From assembly GCF_023156535.1 (NCBI RefSeq), contig NZ_JALNMH010000001.1:186001-250000 (forward strand): 64,000 nucleotides of DNA, written 5' to 3'. Both the position numbers and the translations under genes were made by a program. The notes beneath the pieces were generated by a model, which was given only the letters and a program-made list of their open reading frames with translations, ran no database searches and was not told the DNA's origin. This DNA comes from Pseudomarimonas salicorniae. Lineage in GTDB: Bacteria; Pseudomonadota; Gammaproteobacteria; Xanthomonadales; Xanthomonadaceae. This document shows, piece after piece, positions 1-8,054 of the stretch (position 1 is the stretch's first letter; every line of letters starts with the position of its first letter).

Positions 1-447
1 GTCGCGCACCTGCGTCTGCCCGAGTTCGCCTACGCCGATGTCGACCTGTCCGTGCGCATCGACGGGCCGCGCACGCCGCTGGTCAACGGCGCGGCCGGCG
101 AGTTCCGCATCGCGGTCGGCAACGGCGGTGCACACCGTGCCCGCGATGCCGTGCTCTCGGTCGAGCTGACGACGCCGGCCGAGCGCGTGCAGCTGGTCGA
201 CGCCGCCGGGTGGTCCTGTGCCGTACAGGCCCAGGGCGCCCTGCGCAGCACCCTCGAGTGCCTGCGCAGCTCGCCCTTCGAAGCGGGTGCCAGCGAGACG
301 CTCATGCTGCGCGCCAGCATGCCGCGGGTGGCCCCGCAGACCTTCCTGGTGCTGCAGGGTCGAATCGACAGCAGCGGCAGCGAGCGCTCGCCGCAGGACA
401 ACACCGATTCGTTCTCGGTACGGGTCACCGGCAAGCCGGGCGGCTGA
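1..447 (+). CDS. C-terminal part of an exported DUF11/CARDB-like repeat protein (5' end outside window)
   Basis: An open frame enters the window at base 1 and stops at 447, giving the last 148 residues of a longer protein. The visible part is beta-sandwich-like: a segment beginning near residue 20 (PLVNGAAGEFRIAVGNGG) followed by ARDAVLSVEL and a short Cys-containing loop (GWSCAV ... LECLRSS), the pattern of DUF11/CARDB-type repeats in surface or secreted proteins. No catalytic motif is seen. It is followed by a strong hairpin terminator at 471-506, so it is the last gene of its unit. The family is suggested by pattern only, and the function is unknown. Confidence 0.55.
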   Translation, partial: VAHLRLPEFAYADVDLSVRIDGPRTPLVNGAAGEFRIAVGNGGAHRARDAVLSVELTTPAERVQLVDAAGWSCAVQAQGALRSTLECLRSSPFEAGASETLMLRASMPRVAPQTFLVLQGRIDSSGSERSPQDNTDSFSVRVTGKPGG

Positions 448-470
448 GCCCGGCGCCAAGGCTAGACCCC

Positions 471-506
471 GACAAGGGCGCGGCTTCGGTCGCGCCCTTG
501 TCGTTT
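471..506 (+). terminator. Rho-independent-like terminator after the first gene
   Basis: A perfect 12-bp stem (GACAAGGGCGCG at 471-482 pairing with CGCGCCCTTGTC at 491-502) with an 8-nt loop is followed by GTTT. It lies 23 bp after the stop of the first gene and ends that transcript before the dehydrogenase operon. Confidence 0.75.
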
Positions 507-552
507 CAGCGGCCGCGTTGGCCCCTGGTCAACGTTGTTTGCGCAGCGCGGC

Positions 553-581
553 TTGCCTTGTCCGGGGCGCACTGCTATCAC
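553..581 (+). promoter_or_regulatory. Candidate sigma70 promoter of the 2-oxo acid dehydrogenase operon
   Basis: TTGCCT (553-558) and TATCAC (576-581) are separated by 17 bp in the only gap upstream of the E1alpha gene. A start site near 588 would place the palindrome at 591-604 in the extreme 5' leader. Assigned by eye. Confidence 0.35.
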
Positions 582-590
582 ACGGCTTCG

Positions 591-604
591 GTTTCCCGGG
601 AAAC
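591..604 (+). promoter_or_regulatory. Perfect 14-bp palindrome next to the E1alpha start codon
   Basis: GTTTCCCGGGAAAC is a perfect inverted repeat that ends 4 nt before the ATG at 609. There is no separate good Shine-Dalgarno sequence, so the palindrome occupies the ribosome-binding region and the likely start of transcription. It may be a repressor operator or an accident of composition. Confidence 0.35.
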
Positions 605-608
605 AGGC

Positions 609-1682
609 ATGAGCGTCGTCGCCACCTTCTCCATCGAGTACCAGCGCTACCTCGACCCGGAAGGACGCCTCGTCGAGGACGACCTGCCGCCCTTCGCCCG
701 CGATGACGAGGCGCTGGTCGAGCTGTACCGCCACATGAGCTACACACGCAGTTTCGACAGCAAGGCGGTGGCCCTGCAGCGCACCGGCAAGCTCGGCACC
801 TATGCGTCCTGCCTGGGCCACGAGGCGACCCATGTCGGCGTCGCCTCGGCGATGCAGTACGACGACGTCATGGCGGTGTCCTACCGCGAGATCGGCGCCA
901 TGCTGCACCGCGGGGTGAAGCCGCGCGAGATCCTCATGTACTGGGGCGGCGACGAGCGCGGCAGCGACTGGTCGGGCCCCGCCCACGACTTCCCGATCTG
1001 CGTGCCGATCTCGACCCAGTGCCTTCACGCGGCGGGCTCGGCGCTGGCCTTCAAGCTGCGCGGTGAGCCGCGGGTGGCGGTGGCCTTCTGCGGTGACGGC
1101 GGCAGCTCGAAGGCCGACTTCTACGCGGCACTCAACGCCGCCGGTGCCTACCAGCTGCCGCTGGTGCTGGTGGTGGTCAACAACCAGTGGGCGATCTCGG
1201 TACCGCGCAGTGCGCAGACCGGCGCCCAGACCCTGGCCCAGAAGGGCATCGCCGGCGGCCTCGACTGCGTGCAGGTCGACGGCAACGACCTGATCGCGGT
1301 GCGCGCCGCCACCGAGTACGCCATCGCCCGCGCCCGCAACGGCCACGGCGGCAGCGTCATCGAGGCAGTCACCTACCGGCTGTCCGACCACACCACCGCC
1401 GACGACGCGCGGCGCTACCGCGACGAGGCCGAGGTCAAGGCGGCCTGGGAACAGGAGCCGATGCGCCGACTGCGCAGCTACCTCAGCGAGAAAGGCCTGT
1501 GGAGCGACAGCCAGGAGCAGGCCTGGAAGGAAACCTGCGCCAAGCGCGTCGACGAGGAGGTCAACGCCTACCTCGCCAGCGAGGCGCCGCCGCTGTCCGA
1601 CATGTTCGACTACACCTACGCCGAGCCGCCGCTGGACCTGGTCCAGCAGCGCGCCGAGCTGCTCGCCGGGAGCAAGCGCTGA
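609..1682 (+). CDS. 2-oxo acid dehydrogenase E1 component, alpha subunit (pyruvate or branched-chain type)
   Basis: This 357-residue protein is the alpha half of the thiamine-diphosphate E1 enzyme that decarboxylates a 2-oxo acid and passes the acyl group to E2-bound lipoate. The TPP-binding motif is clear: GDGGSSKADF, about 25 residues, then VVVNNQWAIS. Typical E1alpha stretches SCLGHEATHVG and YREIGAMLHRG precede it. The frame is open further upstream, but the ATG at 609 matches the family start. Its stop overlaps the E1beta start by one base (TGATG), indicating translational coupling. Whether the substrate is pyruvate or branched-chain 2-oxo acids cannot be decided from sequence alone. Confidence 0.9.
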   Translation: MSVVATFSIEYQRYLDPEGRLVEDDLPPFARDDEALVELYRHMSYTRSFDSKAVALQRTGKLGTYASCLGHEATHVGVASAMQYDDVMAVSYREIGAMLHRGVKPREILMYWGGDERGSDWSGPAHDFPICVPISTQCLHAAGSALAFKLRGEPRVAVAFCGDGGSSKADFYAALNAAGAYQLPLVLVVVNNQWAISVPRSAQTGAQTLAQKGIAGGLDCVQVDGNDLIAVRAATEYAIARARNGHGGSVIEAVTYRLSDHTTADDARRYRDEAEVKAAWEQEPMRRLRSYLSEKGLWSDSQEQAWKETCAKRVDEEVNAYLASEAPPLSDMFDYTYAEPPLDLVQQRAELLAGSKR

Positions 1683-2665
1683 TGGCCGCCATCACCCTGA
1701 TCGAGGCGGTGACCATGGCGCTGGCCCACGAGATGCGCCGCGACGAAAGCGTGGTGGTCATCGGCGAGGATGTCGGCGTCAACGGCGGCGTGTTCCGCGC
1801 CACCAACGGCCTGCAGAAGATCTTCGGCGACCAGCGGGTGATCGACACGCCGCTCGACGAGACGATGATCGCCGGCCTCACCGTGGGCCTCGCCGCGCAG
1901 GGCATGAAGCCGATTGCCGAGGCGCAGTTCGACGGTTTCGTCTACCCGATGCTGGACCAGATCATCTGTCACGCCGCGCGCTTCCGCACCCGCACCCGCG
2001 GCCGCATCACCTGCCCACTGGTGCTGCGCGTGCCCTGGGGCGGCGGCATCCGCGCACCCGAGCACCACAGCGAGGCCAACGAGGCGATGTTCACCAACGT
2101 GCCCGGCCTGCGCGTGGTCATGCCCTCCTCGCCGCATCGCGCCTACGGGCTGCTGCTGTCGGCGATCCGCGACCCCGACCCGGTGATCTATTTCGAGCCC
2201 AAGCGCATCTACCGGCAGTACAAGGAAGAGGTCGCCGATGACGGTGAGGCGCTGCCGCTGGACGTCTGCTACGTGCTGCGCGACGGCAGCGACCTGACCC
2301 TCGTGACCTGGGGCTCGCAGGTGAAGGAATGCCTCGAGGCGGCCGACAAGCTGGCCGAGGACGGCATCTCCGCCGAGGTGATCGACGTCGCCACCCTGCG
2401 GCCGCTGGACTTCGACACCATCCGCGATTCGGTGAAGAAGACCGGGCGCTGCGTCATCGTCCACGAGGCGCCGCGCAGCGGCGGTTTCGGCGCCGAGATC
2501 GCCGCGCGGCTGGCCGAGGAGTCGATGTACGACCTGCTCGCCCCGGTCGAGCGCGTCACCGGATGGGACACCCATATCCCGCTGTTCCGGATGGAAATGA
2601 ACTACCTGCCAAGCGTGGCCCGCATCCTCTCCGCCGCGCGCCGCACGCTGGCGAGGAGCGCCTGA
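1682..2665 (+). CDS. 2-oxo acid dehydrogenase E1 component, beta subunit
   Basis: This 327-residue transketolase-like subunit forms the alpha2beta2 E1 with the preceding product. Family landmarks are VIGEDVGVNGGVFRAT near residue 25, DTPLDETMIAG near 60, and the C-terminal transketolase domain beginning GSDLTLVTWGSQV. Length is normal for E1beta of the heterotetrameric type. It starts on the last base of the E1alpha stop codon and ends by sharing TGATG with the next gene, so all genes of the cluster are probably translated from one mRNA. Confidence 0.92.
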   Translation: MAAITLIEAVTMALAHEMRRDESVVVIGEDVGVNGGVFRATNGLQKIFGDQRVIDTPLDETMIAGLTVGLAAQGMKPIAEAQFDGFVYPMLDQIICHAARFRTRTRGRITCPLVLRVPWGGGIRAPEHHSEANEAMFTNVPGLRVVMPSSPHRAYGLLLSAIRDPDPVIYFEPKRIYRQYKEEVADDGEALPLDVCYVLRDGSDLTLVTWGSQVKECLEAADKLAEDGISAEVIDVATLRPLDFDTIRDSVKKTGRCVIVHEAPRSGGFGAEIAARLAEESMYDLLAPVERVTGWDTHIPLFRMEMNYLPSVARILSAARRTLARSA

Positions 2666-3039
2666 TGCTGCGCGCCATCACCGTCACCGCCAGCCGCGAT
2701 GTCGAAGTGGTCGACGCCTTGCCGCTGACCCTGCAGCCCGGCGACCAGGTCTCGCTGAGCGACCCCGACCCGGAGCGCCCCGGCTACCGCTGGGCCAGCG
2801 ACGGCGGGCTGTGCAGCGGCTGGGTGCCGGAGGCAGTGCTGACCATCCGCGACCGCCTCGGCATCGCCCGCAGCGAATACTGCAGCCAGGAGCTGGCGGT
2901 CGAGGCCGGCCAGGTGCTTCGCCTCATGTGGCGCGGCGAAGGCTTCCCGGCCAGCTGGTGCGAGAGTAGTGACGGCGAGCGCGGCTGGGTACCGGACGAC
3001 GCGCTGGCCCCTTCCGCTGACCCAGGAGTCGATGCATGA
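2665..3039 (+). CDS. Small tandem SH3-like domain protein inside the dehydrogenase operon
   Basis: This 124-residue protein has no signal peptide or membrane segment. It consists of two similar halves, each ending in a tryptophan turn: residues about 10-55 end with CSGWVPEAVL and residues about 70-118 end with ERGWVPDDAL. The GWVP signature and the short beta-rich repeats fit bacterial variant SH3 domains. The frame overlaps E1beta by one base and E2 by four (ATGA, 3036-3039), so it is locked between E1 and E2. A role in binding the complex or regulating it is inference from position; the family has no defined biochemical function that I recognise. Confidence 0.7.
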   Translation: MLRAITVTASRDVEVVDALPLTLQPGDQVSLSDPDPERPGYRWASDGGLCSGWVPEAVLTIRDRLGIARSEYCSQELAVEAGQVLRLMWRGEGFPASWCESSDGERGWVPDDALAPSADPGVDA

Positions 3040-4370
3040 GCGAGCGCTATACCTTCAAGCTGCCCGACCTCGGTGAAGGCCTGCCCGACGCCACCGTGGT
3101 CGAGTGGATGATCAAGGAAGGTGACAGCATCCGCCTCGACGAGCCGCTGGTCGCGATGGAGACGGCAAAGGCCGTGGTCGAGGTGCCTGCGCCCTGCTCG
3201 GGCAAGCTGGTCAGGACTGCCGGCGGTGCCGGCAGCGTGGTCAACACCGGCGCTGTACTGGCCGAGTTCGAACTCGATCCCTCGCAGCCACAGCGCGCCG
3301 CGGGCCACGACACCGGCCACCACCACGGCGGCGCCGAGGCCGACAAGGCGCCCGCCAGGTCGGAGGCGAATGCCGAGACCAAGGGCGAGCGCAGCGACGC
3401 GGGCACCGTGGTCGGCGCGGTCAGCGGCTCCGACCAGGTCCGCAGCGAGGCGGCGGTCAGCGTCGGCGGGGTCAGGGCGATGCCCGCGGTGCGGGCCCTG
3501 GCGCGCAAGCTCGGCGTCGATCTGACCGCGATCAGTCCGAGCGGAGCGGATGGCGTGGTGACCCTTCAGGACGTGAAACGGGCCGCCGCGGACCCTGCTC
3601 CAGCTCGCTCCGGGGCAACTCCCGCCGCGTCCTCGCCATCGCGGGCGGCAGAGCCGGCACCGCCCACCACGCGCACGGCAACCTCGGCCAGCGGGCGGCC
3701 ACTGCGCACCCGGCCGCCCGGCGAGCAAGCGTCGGGCCAGCCCGAGGCGCTCACCGGCGTGCGCCGGAACATGGCCCGGGTGATGGCCAAGGCCCAGGCC
3801 GAGGTCGTGCTGACCACGCTCAATGACGACGCCGACCTGCACGCCTGGCAGGCCGGCAACGACCTGACCGCGCGCCTGGTCCGCGCCCTGGTCACGGCCT
3901 GCCGCGCCGAGCCCGGGCTCAACGCCTGGTTCGACGGCGAGCAGCTCGTCCGCACCCTGCATCCGCAGGTCGACGTCGGCATTGCCGTGGACACGCCGGA
4001 TGGCTTGTTCGTGCCCGCCCTGCGCAATGCCGACATGCTCGATGCGCGCGGCGTGCGCGAAGGCATCAACCGCCTGCGCCAGCAGGTCGAGGCGCGCAGC
4101 GTTCCAGCCAGCGAACTCACCGGCTACACCATCAGCCTGTCCAACTTCGGCAAGTTCGCCGGGCGCTATGCGACGCCCATCGTGGTGCCGCCAACCGTGG
4201 CGATCCTCGCTGCCGGCCGCCTGCAGCACGCTCTGGTGCCGGTGATGGGCGGCGTCGAGACGCACCGGCTGCTGCCGCTCTCGCTGAGCTTCGACCACCG
4301 CTGCGTGACCGGAGGCGAAGCCGCGCGTTTCCTGCGCGCCGTGCTCGACGACCTGGCCCTGCCGGCCTGA
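3036..4370 (+). CDS. Dihydrolipoamide acyltransferase (E2) of the 2-oxo acid dehydrogenase complex
   Basis: This 444-residue protein has one lipoyl domain (residues about 4-80, lipoylated Lys45 in METAKAVVEV), a long Ala/Pro/His-rich linker with HDTGHHHGG, a peripheral-subunit-binding domain (about 147-185, beginning AMPAVRALARKLGVD), a second linker, and the acyltransferase core (about 230-444). The catalytic signature reads SFDHRCVTGG: His421 is present but the usual Asp of DHRxxDG is Thr425. E2 transfers the acyl group from lipoate to CoA. No E3 (dihydrolipoamide dehydrogenase) gene follows, so E3 must be shared or encoded elsewhere. Confidence 0.9.
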   Translation: MSERYTFKLPDLGEGLPDATVVEWMIKEGDSIRLDEPLVAMETAKAVVEVPAPCSGKLVRTAGGAGSVVNTGAVLAEFELDPSQPQRAAGHDTGHHHGGAEADKAPARSEANAETKGERSDAGTVVGAVSGSDQVRSEAAVSVGGVRAMPAVRALARKLGVDLTAISPSGADGVVTLQDVKRAAADPAPARSGATPAASSPSRAAEPAPPTTRTATSASGRPLRTRPPGEQASGQPEALTGVRRNMARVMAKAQAEVVLTTLNDDADLHAWQAGNDLTARLVRALVTACRAEPGLNAWFDGEQLVRTLHPQVDVGIAVDTPDGLFVPALRNADMLDARGVREGINRLRQQVEARSVPASELTGYTISLSNFGKFAGRYATPIVVPPTVAILAAGRLQHALVPVMGGVETHRLLPLSLSFDHRCVTGGEAARFLRAVLDDLALPA

Positions 4371-4388
4371 ACGGCCGGTTCGATTCGG

Positions 4389-5318
4389 CTAGCCGGCGAT
4401 CCCGCCGAGCACGGCCAGCGCCAGGCCGGCCATCCACAGCAGGAGAATCCGCCAGATCAGGCTGAGGCTGTCCTCGACCGCGGCCTCGACCGTCGGTACC
4501 AACTGGTCCGAGGGCGCCGAGATCGACGCCAGGACGTCGGCGCTGCCGGACTCGGCCGCCTCCTCCGCTGCCTCCTCGGCCGCTTCTTCGACCTCCTCGT
4601 GCAACTCGCAGGCCACGCTGGCCTGGGCGGCGGCGTCGAGAAAGCCCAGGTCGGAGCCGAACCAGGCTCGACCCGCGGCGGCATGCCATTCCTTCCAGGC
4701 GGCGATCACCGCGTCGAAGTGGGCGACAAGGGCCAGCGACAGGGTCATCAGTGCAGCCACCGGCCACTGGGTGAGGCGGCGCAGCCAGTCGAGCGGGGCG
4801 TCCGACCGAGGAGGTTCGCGGGTGGCAAGCTGGGTCAGCCGGAACAGCACGGCACCGGCGCCGCCGAGCAGGACGAACCAGAGCAGGGGGCCGAACCAGC
4901 GGCTGAGCGCCGCGCGGAAGCTGGCCGCCACCGCCGCGCCGCTGCCCGGTGAGGTGCCGACCAGGCCAAGCGCCTCGCGGGCGCGCTGGCGCGCACGCTC
5001 GTCCTCCGCCTCGGCCAGCGCCCTCGCATCGGCGTCAAGGTCGCGCGGCCCCCAGCACAGGAACAGCATCAGCACGCCATACGGCAACAGGAGCAGGCCC
5101 CAGTAGTGCGAGGCGAGCAGCCACTGGAGCAGCAGCAGCAAGACCACCGGGCCGAGGATCCAGACCACCGACCCGGCCCCGCTGCCGGCGCTGCCCCAGG
5201 CCGCACCGAGCGACTGCCAGCGCGCCCATAGCCGGTCGATCCGCCGCCAGCGCGCGAGCTCCGGCAACGCGTGACTGACCACCAGCACCACCACGACCGC
5301 GATCAGGGCAATCGACAT
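4389..5318 (-). CDS. AmpE/CobD-like integral membrane protein
   Basis: This 309-residue protein starts with a hydrophobic helix (ALIAVVVVLVV) and has further membrane segments near residues 50-90, 140-160, 190-205 and at the C-terminus (LLLWMAGLALAVLGG). The stretch RWFGPLLWFVLLGGAGAVLF resembles the conserved core of AmpE and the distantly related CobD/CbiB proteins. A striking acidic run, EEVEEAAEEAAEEAAE, lies near residue 245. AmpE is a poorly understood inner-membrane protein linked to beta-lactamase signalling when next to ampD; no ampD is visible here. It is convergent with E2, 18 bp away. Confidence 0.6.
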   Translation of the reverse strand: MSIALIAVVVVLVVSHALPELARWRRIDRLWARWQSLGAAWGSAGSGAGSVVWILGPVVLLLLLQWLLASHYWGLLLLPYGVLMLFLCWGPRDLDADARALAEAEDERARQRAREALGLVGTSPGSGAAVAASFRAALSRWFGPLLWFVLLGGAGAVLFRLTQLATREPPRSDAPLDWLRRLTQWPVAALMTLSLALVAHFDAVIAAWKEWHAAAGRAWFGSDLGFLDAAAQASVACELHEEVEEAAEEAAEEAAESGSADVLASISAPSDQLVPTVEAAVEDSLSLIWRILLLWMAGLALAVLGGIAG

Positions 5319-5358
5319 CGCTTCCTCCCCAGCGTTGGGGAAGAGTGTAAACCCACCC

Positions 5359-6291
5359 TCAACCGGGACCGCGCAGGCCCGGCTCGGGGGTTACCTCGAG
5401 CACCGTCTCGCGGCCCAGCTGCTCGACCAGCCAGTCAAAGATCAGCCGGTAGCTGATCGAGACGCGGAACGGCAAAAGGGTCTCCCGGCGGCGCACCTCG
5501 TCGAGGAGCTGGGCAGCGCCCACCCAGCGCGCATCGGCCAATTCCTCACCGAGCTGGATCGAGGGGTCCAGCGCGTCGGCGTGATAGCCGACCATCAGCG
5601 AGGCCGGGAAGGGCCAGGGCTGTGAGCTGTGGTAGCGGCAGACGCCGACCCGGACTCCGGACTCCTCGAACACCTCGCGGCGCAGCGCGTCCTCCAGCGA
5701 CTCGCCCGGCTCGACGAATCCGGCCAGGGTCGAATAGCGGCGCTCCGGCCAGCCCGGCGAGCGGCCGATCAGCGCGCGCTGGCCGTCGCGCACAAGGACG
5801 ATCACCGCGGCGTCGGTGCGCGGATAGTGCTCGAGCCCGCAGTCCGGATTGCGGCAGCGTCGGCAGTGTCCTGCGCGGATGCTCTCGGTGGCGCTGCCGC
5901 AGGCGCCGCAGAACGCAGCGCGGGTATGCCAGAGCAGCAGGGCCTTGGCGTAGGCGAAGAGACCGGCATCGAACGGCGTCAGCCGCGACGCCGCCTCGCG
6001 CAGACCTACCGGCTCCGGGCGATCCGGAGCGGCGTGCAGCCCGGGCAGGGCGAAGTAGGCCCGGCCCTCGGCAAGACCGAGAAAGCAGGCGCGCTCCGGA
6101 AGGCTTGCAGAGATCTCGCCACCGCTGCGAAAGCCCAGCCCGCCACGGTCATCCAGCGCGCTGCGGCCTTCGAAATCGACCTCGACCACCCGGCCCGATG
6201 GCCAGGCCTGCTCAAGCCAGTCGCGCTGCTCGCGACGCTCGGCGGCGCGGTCAAGCTCCAGCGCCTCGAACGGGTTGGGGGGCGGCGCCAT
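5359..6291 (-). CDS. nudC: NAD+ diphosphatase / mRNA NAD-cap hydrolase NudC
   Basis: This 310-residue Nudix hydrolase cleaves NAD(H) to NMN(H) and AMP and can decap NAD-RNA. A zinc-ribbon with FCGACG and CRRCRNPDC lies near residues 130-155. The Nudix box is complete (GFVEPGESLEDALRREVFEESG), and the NudC-specific SQPWPFPASLM follows. The ATG at 6291 is chosen because the longer open frame upstream runs through erpA in another frame. The gene begins 8 bp after the erpA stop, so the two are probably co-transcribed. Confidence 0.92.
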   Translation of the reverse strand: MAPPPNPFEALELDRAAERREQRDWLEQAWPSGRVVEVDFEGRSALDDRGGLGFRSGGEISASLPERACFLGLAEGRAYFALPGLHAAPDRPEPVGLREAASRLTPFDAGLFAYAKALLLWHTRAAFCGACGSATESIRAGHCRRCRNPDCGLEHYPRTDAAVIVLVRDGQRALIGRSPGWPERRYSTLAGFVEPGESLEDALRREVFEESGVRVGVCRYHSSQPWPFPASLMVGYHADALDPSIQLGEELADARWVGAAQLLDEVRRRETLLPFRVSISYRLIFDWLVEQLGRETVLEVTPEPGLRGPG

Positions 6292-6299
6292 GGCCGCGC

Positions 6300-6656
6300 T
6301 CACATCGCGAACGAGGAACCGCAGCCGCAGGTGGTCTTGGCGTTGGGGTTGCGGATGACGAACTGCGCGCCCTGAAGGCTCTCGCTGTAGTCGACCTCGG
6401 CGCCGTGCAGGTACTGCAGGCTGAGCGGGTCTACCAGCAGGACGACCCCGCTGCGCTCCACGGCGACGTCGTCCTCGGCCCGGTTCTCGTCGAACTCGAA
6501 GCCGTACTGGAAGCCCGAGCAGCCGCCGCCCTGGATGTAGACGCGCAGGTTCAGCTGGGGATTGCCCTCTTCCTCGATGAGCGCGCGCACCTTGCTCGCC
6601 GCGGCTTCGGTGAAGTGGATCGGGGCATCGATGTCCTGATAGGTCGGCAGGTTCAT
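6300..6656 (-). CDS. erpA: Iron-sulfur cluster insertion protein ErpA
   Basis: This 118-residue A-type carrier receives Fe-S clusters from the scaffold and delivers them to apoproteins such as IspG/IspH and respiratory enzymes. The three cluster cysteines are present in [11 protein letters not shown] (near residue 47) and the C-terminal TTCGCGSSF. Length and ends match the family. It lies upstream of nudC in the same direction. The 97-bp gap to the bactofilin gene leaves room for its own promoter, but none stands out. Confidence 0.95.
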   Translation of the reverse strand: MNLPTYQDIDAPIHFTEAAASKVRALIEEEGNPQLNLRVYIQGGGCSGFQYGFEFDENRAEDDVAVERSGVVLLVDPLSLQYLHGAEVDYSESLQGAQFVIRNPNAKTTCGCGSSFAM

Positions 6657-6753
6657 GGCTCAATCATCGGAAGGTGCCGGTCGACATGTGGCGCCGTCCA
6701 GCCTGGGATCAAGTATCGGCAGGCTGGCTGAACCTCGCGTGGAGGTCGGCGGC

Positions 6754-7191
6754 TCAGGCCGCAGCCTCCTCCCGCGCCTTGCGTACTGCCTCGGGTTTGG
6801 GCAGCTGCTTGGCCGGCGGCAGCTCGCCGTGGACCATGCGCCCGGTGATCATCGCGCCGGCGGCCATCTCGACCACCTTGTAATACACGTTGCCCTGGAT
6901 CCGCGCGTTCGGGCCAAGCTCGATCCGCTCGGTGGCGTAGACGTCGCCGTGCAGTTCACCGTTGACCATCACCATCGGCGCACGCACCTCGCCGTGGATC
7001 GCCCCCTTCTCGGCCACCGTGAGCAGCGCGCTGCTGGCATCGGCTTCAGCGAACACGCCGCCGTGGATCGTGCCCTCGACATAGAGGCCACCACTGAAGT
7101 GGACATCGCCGCGAATGGTCACCTGGGCACCGATGAGTGTTTCGACGCCGGTTCCGCCGCGCACGGGCTTGCTCTTCTCCCCTCCGAACAT
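6754..7191 (-). CDS. Bactofilin (polymer-forming cytoskeletal protein)
   Basis: This 145-residue protein has the bactofilin core (about residues 15-125): repeated short beta-strands spaced by Gly and hydrophobic residues (TLIGAQVTIRGDVHFSGGLY, GTIHGGVFAEA, GELHGDVYATERIELGP). Such proteins polymerise without nucleotide and organise cell shape, stalks or envelope enzymes. The ATG at 7191 has an AGGAG site 7 nt upstream, whereas the longer frame would run into the preceding gene. It starts one base after the stop of the DUF6776 gene, so translation is coupled. Confidence 0.9.
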   Translation of the reverse strand: MFGGEKSKPVRGGTGVETLIGAQVTIRGDVHFSGGLYVEGTIHGGVFAEADASSALLTVAEKGAIHGEVRAPMVMVNGELHGDVYATERIELGPNARIQGNVYYKVVEMAAGAMITGRMVHGELPPAKQLPKPEAVRKAREEAAA

Positions 7192-7192
7192 G

Positions 7193-7918
7193 TCAGGCTC
7201 CTGCTTGTCTGCGGGTATCTTCCCACGGGATGGTCTGGTCCACATCGGCCCCCTCGCGGGTCAGCCGGACGCGCACCCGCTGTGGCTGGAATCCATCCGG
7301 CAGCATGATGCTCCCGGAAAGCTGCTGGAAGTAGCGGAACGAGAACGGGCGCGGGGCACCGTCGCGCTGCGGATTGAGCTCGCGCCACCCCAGCACCTTG
7401 AGCGCGCCATCGGCAACGCCCTCGACCGAAAACGTGAGGTCGCCCTCGGTCAGGCCGGAACGCTTGATGTTCTGGGTCAGGGTGATCTCGTAGCGGAGGT
7501 CCCCGGAGGCGCCCGGTTCGAACACGACGCTGTGCACGGCCAGCCCCTGCCGCTTCGCGCTGCCGCCGACCAGCCGCTCGTAGAACCCGACGTCGGCACG
7601 CAGGCTGGCGATCTCTTCCTCGCGCTCGGACAGCGAGGCCTGGAGTTGCGCCAAGGCCTCGCGGTTGACCTGCTCGGCCCGGGAAAGCACGGCGTTCTTC
7701 TGCAGCGCGGTCTCCAGCTTGACCTGAAGCGCCAGGTTCTCCTCGTTGAGCGCGTCGAGCTGGTCCATCGACTCGCCAAGCAGGGGCACCGACCAGCGGT
7801 GCACGACCAGGGCAACCAGCGCCAGGCTGGCCAGCCAGGCCAGGGTCAGCAGCGTCCAGCGCCAGCGGGCACGCGGGCGGCGCGGAACGATCATGAAGTC
7901 GGAGGCCGGCTGGGCCAT
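7193..7918 (-). CDS. DUF6776-type membrane-anchored coiled-coil protein
   Basis: This 241-residue protein has one N-terminal membrane helix (WTLLTLAWLASLALVALVV, about residues 22-42), a coiled coil to about residue 110 (QLDALNEENLALQVKLE..., SLSEREEEIASLRADV), then a periplasmic beta-rich domain (YEITLTQNIKRSGLTEGDL, FSFRYFQQLSG). This layout matches DUF6776 proteins of gammaproteobacteria. Pairing with bactofilin suggests a membrane partner for the cytoskeletal polymer; this is inference from gene order. An in-frame GTG at 7930 is an alternative start but sits directly on its purine-rich site. Confidence 0.7.
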   Translation of the reverse strand: MAQPASDFMIVPRRPRARWRWTLLTLAWLASLALVALVVHRWSVPLLGESMDQLDALNEENLALQVKLETALQKNAVLSRAEQVNREALAQLQASLSEREEEIASLRADVGFYERLVGGSAKRQGLAVHSVVFEPGASGDLRYEITLTQNIKRSGLTEGDLTFSVEGVADGALKVLGWRELNPQRDGAPRPFSFRYFQQLSGSIMLPDGFQPQRVRVRLTREGADVDQTIPWEDTRRQAGA

Positions 7919-7991
7919 GCGGCGGAACACCCTCTGCGGGTTTCAGGGGGGCTGAGTTAGCCAGCCGGGGCCGGCAGCGTCAAGGCAAACG

Positions 7992-8021
7992 CTGACAGTC
8001 CGACAAGCCCAGCGTTATAGT
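7992..8021 (+). promoter_or_regulatory. Candidate promoter of the REC-GGDEF-EAL gene
   Basis: CTGACA (7992-7997) and TATAGT (8016-8021) are 18 bp apart in the divergent gap between the DUF6776 gene and the GTG at 8055. Assigned by eye. Confidence 0.4.
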
Positions 8022-8054
8022 CCGCGCGACCCTCCTCAGGAATCGCCCTAGCTC

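Noticed and set aside
210-608. Upstream extension of the E1alpha frame
   Set aside because: The extension covers the previous gene and the terminator; homology begins at the ATG at 609.
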